From positions 1 through 6,831 of the forward strand of contig JANXXG010000240.1 in assembly GCA_025350745.1 (NCBI GenBank): a stretch of 6,831 nucleotides of DNA, written 5' to 3'. The first letter of the stretch is position 1; each line of letters starts with the position of its first letter. This stretch comes from Chloroflexota bacterium (GTDB taxonomy: Bacteria > Chloroflexota > Limnocylindria > P2-11E). Both the position numbers and the translations under genes were made by a program. This document shows, one piece after another, positions 4,705 through 6,831 of the stretch. Under the pieces are notes generated by a model, which saw nothing but the letters and a program-made list of their open reading frames with translations, did no database searches and was not told where the DNA came from.

Positions 4705-5294
4705 TGGCTGACATCACCGAAGGCGACGTGGATCCCGCGGCGAGTGACCGTCGCATGATCTCGACCGCTCGCCTGGACCTGCTGCTCTTCACGGCGCAGT
4801 CGCTCGAGGCTCTTCTCACGGGCCGCACATCGTCGATCGACGGCGTTGCGTTACCGGCCGACTGGGTCCGCCGGTCGGAGGGTGTGCTGCGCCGGCGTCT
4901 TGATCAGGTCTCACATGATCGAAGCTGCGAGCCCTGGCTGCTTCGGGCGATGGTGCGTCGTGACACGCGCACGTTCGTCGGTCGGATCGGATTTCACGGC
5001 GAGCCGGGGATCAACGCCCTCGGCGCGCCGGGCGCGGTGGAGCTCGGCTACACGGTCGAGCCCGAGCTCCGCCGCCGCGGCTTCGCCGAAGAGGCGATCC
5101 GCGGGATGATCGCCTGGGCCGAGGCGCGGTCGGTCTCGCGCTTCATGGCGTCGATCGGCCCGACCAACATCCCTTCACTGGAGCTCGCGGCGAAGCTCGG
5201 ATTCACGCAGATCGCGCAGGTCATCGACGAAGAAGACGGTCCGGAGCTCGTGTTCGAGCTCCGGACGGATCGAGGCGGCCCGGCTGCGCGATAA
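4704..5294 (+). CDS. GNAT-family N-acetyltransferase (RimJ/RimL type)
   Basis: The protein has 196 residues. The GTG at 4704 shares its first base with the last base of the permease stop (TAGTG), and AAAGGAG (4691-4697) lies 6 nt before it. A much longer reading of this frame back to 3801 only shadows the permease. The acetyl-CoA binding motif A is VELGYTVEPELRRRGFAEEA (112-131), with the Q/RxxGxG/A-type turn RRRGFA. It is followed by a helix with IAWAEA and then the motif B region TNIPSLELAAKLGF (154-167), typical of RimJ/RimL-like transferases. The early SDRRMISTARLDLLLFT segment fits the family's start (TxRLxLR). It transfers an acetyl group to an amine on a protein, peptide or small molecule; the acceptor is unknown. 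Tight coupling to the exporter suggests both act on the same compound, for example detoxification plus efflux. That is an inference. Confidence 0.88.
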   Translation: MADITEGDVDPAASDRRMISTARLDLLLFTAQSLEALLTGRTSSIDGVALPADWVRRSEGVLRRRLDQVSHDRSCEPWLLRAMVRRDTRTFVGRIGFHGEPGINALGAPGAVELGYTVEPELRRRGFAEEAIRGMIAWAEARSVSRFMASIGPTNIPSLELAAKLGFTQIAQVIDEEDGPELVFELRTDRGGPAAR

Positions 5295-5297
5295 ACT
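5292..5297 (+). promoter_or_regulatory. -10-like element for a leaderless hydrolase mRNA
   Basis: TAAACT fits TANNNT and includes the TAA stop of the acetyltransferase. It is followed after 8 nt by the ATG of the hydrolase, which has no Shine-Dalgarno sequence. This spacing would put transcription start at or next to the start codon. No -35 box is clear. Confidence 0.4.
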
Positions 5298-5305
5298 GCC
5301 GCGCG

Positions 5306-6247
5306 ATGACGGCCGCCAACGCAACGGGGATCCATCACCCGAAGCTCGACCCGGAGGTCCGCCGGCTGCTCGAAGAGGGACCGGCGCTGCCGGACCTGCG
5401 GTCCCTCACGCCGGCCGAGTTCCGCGCGGCGCCGCTGCTGCTCCCGACCGCACCTGAGGCGGTCGCCCGCATCGTCCAGCGCTCGATCCAGGGTCCGGCC
5501 GGATGGATCCGTCTCCGCATCTATTGGCCCGAAGACGCGGGACCGTATCCCGCGATGGTCTACCTGCATGGCGGCGGCTGGGTCGGCGGTTCGATCGACG
5601 GGTCCGACGGGTTCTGCCGCAGCCTCACGAACGTGGCCCGGGCGGTGGTCATCTCCGTCGACTATCGGCTGTCGCCCGAGACGAAGTTCCCCGGTGCGCT
5701 CGATGACACGATGGCAGTGCTGTTGTGGACCCGGGACGCTGCGGCAGAGCTCAACGTCGACCCAGGTCGGATCGGTGTCGGTGGGATGAGCGCGGGCGGG
5801 AATCTCGCGGCGGCCGCCGCGCTCGTCGCGCGTGATCGCGGTGCGCTCGCCATCGCCTTTCAGGTGCTCATCGTGCCGGTGCTGGACCGCCGCTGCGACT
5901 CGTCGAGCATGCGGGAGTATGCGGACGGTCCGAGCCTCACCGCTGATGCCATGCGCTGGTTCTGGGAGCAGTACCTCGAGCGTCCGGAGGACGGTGCGAG
6001 CCCATATGCGTCGGTGGCGGAGGCGGGCGACCTGCGTGCACTTCCGCCGGCGTTCGTCTTGACGGCCGGCTGCGATCCCCTCTGCGCCGAAGGCGAGGCC
6101 TATGCCGAGCGACTGCGCGACGCCGGCGTCGACGTGACCGTCCGGCGCTACGACGGGATGCCGCACGGCTTTCTGGGCTTCGCTGGGCTCGATGCCGCGA
6201 GGCGGGCGATGACCGATATCTGCGAGGCGATCCGCGCCCACCGCTGA
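5306..6247 (+). CDS. Alpha/beta hydrolase, hormone-sensitive-lipase-like esterase (family IV)
   Basis: The protein has 313 residues, the usual length for bacterial HSL-type esterases. The oxyanion-hole motif HGGGW lies at 88-92 (MVYLHGGGWVGGS). The second conserved stretch is VDYRLSPETKFPGALDD (118-134). The nucleophile S162 sits in GGMSAGG (159-165). The catalytic Asp is D257 in TAGCDPL, and the catalytic His is H287 in MPHGF. All parts of the triad are present and in the right order, so it should be an active carboxylesterase on short-chain or aromatic esters. The usual GDSAGG is GMSAGG here, a mild variation next to the nucleophile. There is no signal peptide, so it is cytoplasmic. It begins 11 bp after the acetyltransferase stop. 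That is close enough for readthrough from the exporter operon, but it has no ribosome site and may have its own leaderless promoter. Confidence 0.93.
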   Translation: MTAANATGIHHPKLDPEVRRLLEEGPALPDLRSLTPAEFRAAPLLLPTAPEAVARIVQRSIQGPAGWIRLRIYWPEDAGPYPAMVYLHGGGWVGGSIDGSDGFCRSLTNVARAVVISVDYRLSPETKFPGALDDTMAVLLWTRDAAAELNVDPGRIGVGGMSAGGNLAAAAALVARDRGALAIAFQVLIVPVLDRRCDSSSMREYADGPSLTADAMRWFWEQYLERPEDGASPYASVAEAGDLRALPPAFVLTAGCDPLCAEGEAYAERLRDAGVDVTVRRYDGMPHGFLGFAGLDAARRAMTDICEAIRAHR

Positions 6248-6255
6248 GCCGAACC

Positions 6256-6261
6256 TACGAT
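6256..6261 (+). promoter_or_regulatory. -10-like element for a leaderless VIT-family mRNA
   Basis: TACGAT (TANNNT; T, A, A and T of the consensus kept) lies 6 nt before the ATG at 6268, and no Shine-Dalgarno sequence is present. It falls in the 20-bp gap after the hydrolase stop. The spacing fits a transcript that begins at the start codon. Confidence 0.45.
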
Positions 6262-6267
6262 GACCGT

Positions 6268-6831
6268 ATGGCGAGCGACGATGCAGACCGTGCGGACCGC
6301 GTGGCCGCGCTTCGTGAGCTCGCCGCCCTCCAGCGCGAGCACCGCGTCGATTCATCCGGTCGGTTAAGGGCAGCCGTGCTCGGCGCCAACGACGGACTGG
6401 TGTCGAACGTCAGCCTGGTCATGGGGATGGCGGGTGCGGCGCCCGGCCCCGGCGTCGTCCTCCTCGCGGGCCTCGCCGGGGTGGTCGCGGGCGCCCTCTC
6501 GATGGCGCTCGGCGAATACGTCTCCGTACGCGTGCAGCGCGAGTCCTTTGAGTCGCTCATCGCAAGTGAGAAGCGCGAGATCGCCATCCACCCCGAGCAC
6601 GAGCGTCACGAGATAACGGTCATCTACCGGGCCAAGGGGATCCCCTCAGCGGATGCGGAGCGTATCGCCGAGCACGTCATGCGCGAGCCCGACGTTGCGC
6701 TCGACCTCATGGCCCGCGAAGAGCTCGGTCTGAATCCGGACGAGCTGGGCTCGCCCGTCGGGGTGGCGATCAGCTCGATGGTGGCGTTCGGATCGGGCGC
6801 CATCGTCCCGGTCATCCCGTTCCTGTTCCTG
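6268..6831 (+). CDS. VIT1/CCC1 family membrane metal transporter (5' part)
   Basis: From the ATG at 6268 the frame is open to the window end, giving the first 188 residues. Residues 1-33 are a charged, probably cytoplasmic N-terminus. Residues 34-60 contain LRAAVLGANDGLVSNVSLVMG, the family's opening helix with the conserved NDG. Residues 64-88 hold the second helix with LSMALGEYVSV, the other family hallmark. Residues 89-165 form a soluble insert rich in Glu (E93, E96, E101, E104, E110, E112, E115, and E151/E152 after M148). It corresponds to the cytoplasmic metal-binding region between helices 2 and 3 of vacuolar iron transporters. The third helix begins near 166. Family members move Fe2+ or Mn2+ out of the cytosol by proton exchange; the metal here is not fixed by the sequence. 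The last part, with helices 3-5, is cut off. Start choice: first in-frame ATG, preceded by a TANNNT element. Confidence 0.9.
   Translation, partial: MASDDADRADRVAALRELAALQREHRVDSSGRLRAAVLGANDGLVSNVSLVMGMAGAAPGPGVVLLAGLAGVVAGALSMALGEYVSVRVQRESFESLIASEKREIAIHPEHERHEITVIYRAKGIPSADAERIAEHVMREPDVALDLMAREELGLNPDELGSPVGVAISSMVAFGSGAIVPVIPFLFL

Noticed and set aside
5048..6355. A 435-codon minus-strand open frame opposite the acetyltransferase and esterase
   Set aside because: It is rich in Arg/Gly/His without motifs and is antisense to a hydrolase with a full catalytic triad.

Overview
The window is GC-rich DNA, with coding regions packed at very short spacing and third codon positions dominated by G and C. 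The gene content is a CHRD-domain lipoprotein, a two-TM-type potassium channel, an lmo0937/DUF5670 mini-protein, an ABC-2 exporter, a GNAT acetyltransferase, a family IV esterase and a VIT/CCC1 protein. Together with apparently leaderless genes, this suggests a high-GC terrestrial or freshwater bacterium, perhaps Chloroflexota (Limnocylindria-like) or an actinobacterium. No rRNA or other taxonomic marker is present, so the assignment is tentative. I see no insertion sequence, phage gene, CRISPR array or tRNA.

Layout. Positions 1-258 hold the 3' end of a DppC/OppC-type peptide ABC permease. It converges on a small minus-strand zinc-ribbon protein (265-579) with only 6 bp between stop codons. 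A divergent region (580-683) leads to a secreted CHRD-domain lipoprotein (684-1271). A GC-rich hairpin (1290-1334) separates it from a potassium channel (1355-2422). Next comes a compact single-gene unit for a 49-residue membrane protein (2518-2667), with a close match to a sigma-54 (-24/-12) promoter in front and a strong hairpin behind.

Positions 2668-3016 contain no convincing protein gene but are not empty. They hold a sigma-70-like promoter (2733-2761), a run of hairpins with a possible long-range closing helix, two duplicated short motifs, and a textbook intrinsic terminator (2926-2955) about 60 bp before the next gene. This looks like an attenuated RNA leader, possibly an undescribed riboswitch-type element. 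It controls a tightly coupled operon (3017-5294): an ABC ATPase, an ABC-2 permease (ATGA overlap) and a GNAT acetyltransferase (TAGTG overlap). The operon is plausibly a small-molecule export and modification or resistance module.

The operon is followed by an HSL-type alpha/beta hydrolase (5306-6247) and the 5' part of a VIT/CCC1-family metal transporter (6268 to the window end). The channel, the hydrolase and the VIT gene all lack a Shine-Dalgarno sequence. Each instead has a TANNNT hexamer 6-8 nt before the ATG, which points to leaderless transcripts. The other plus-strand genes with visible starts, except the ATGA-coupled permease, carry good AAGGAG/GGAGG sites. The two most interesting items are the structured leader with terminator before the exporter operon and the sigma-54-like promoter before the mini-protein.
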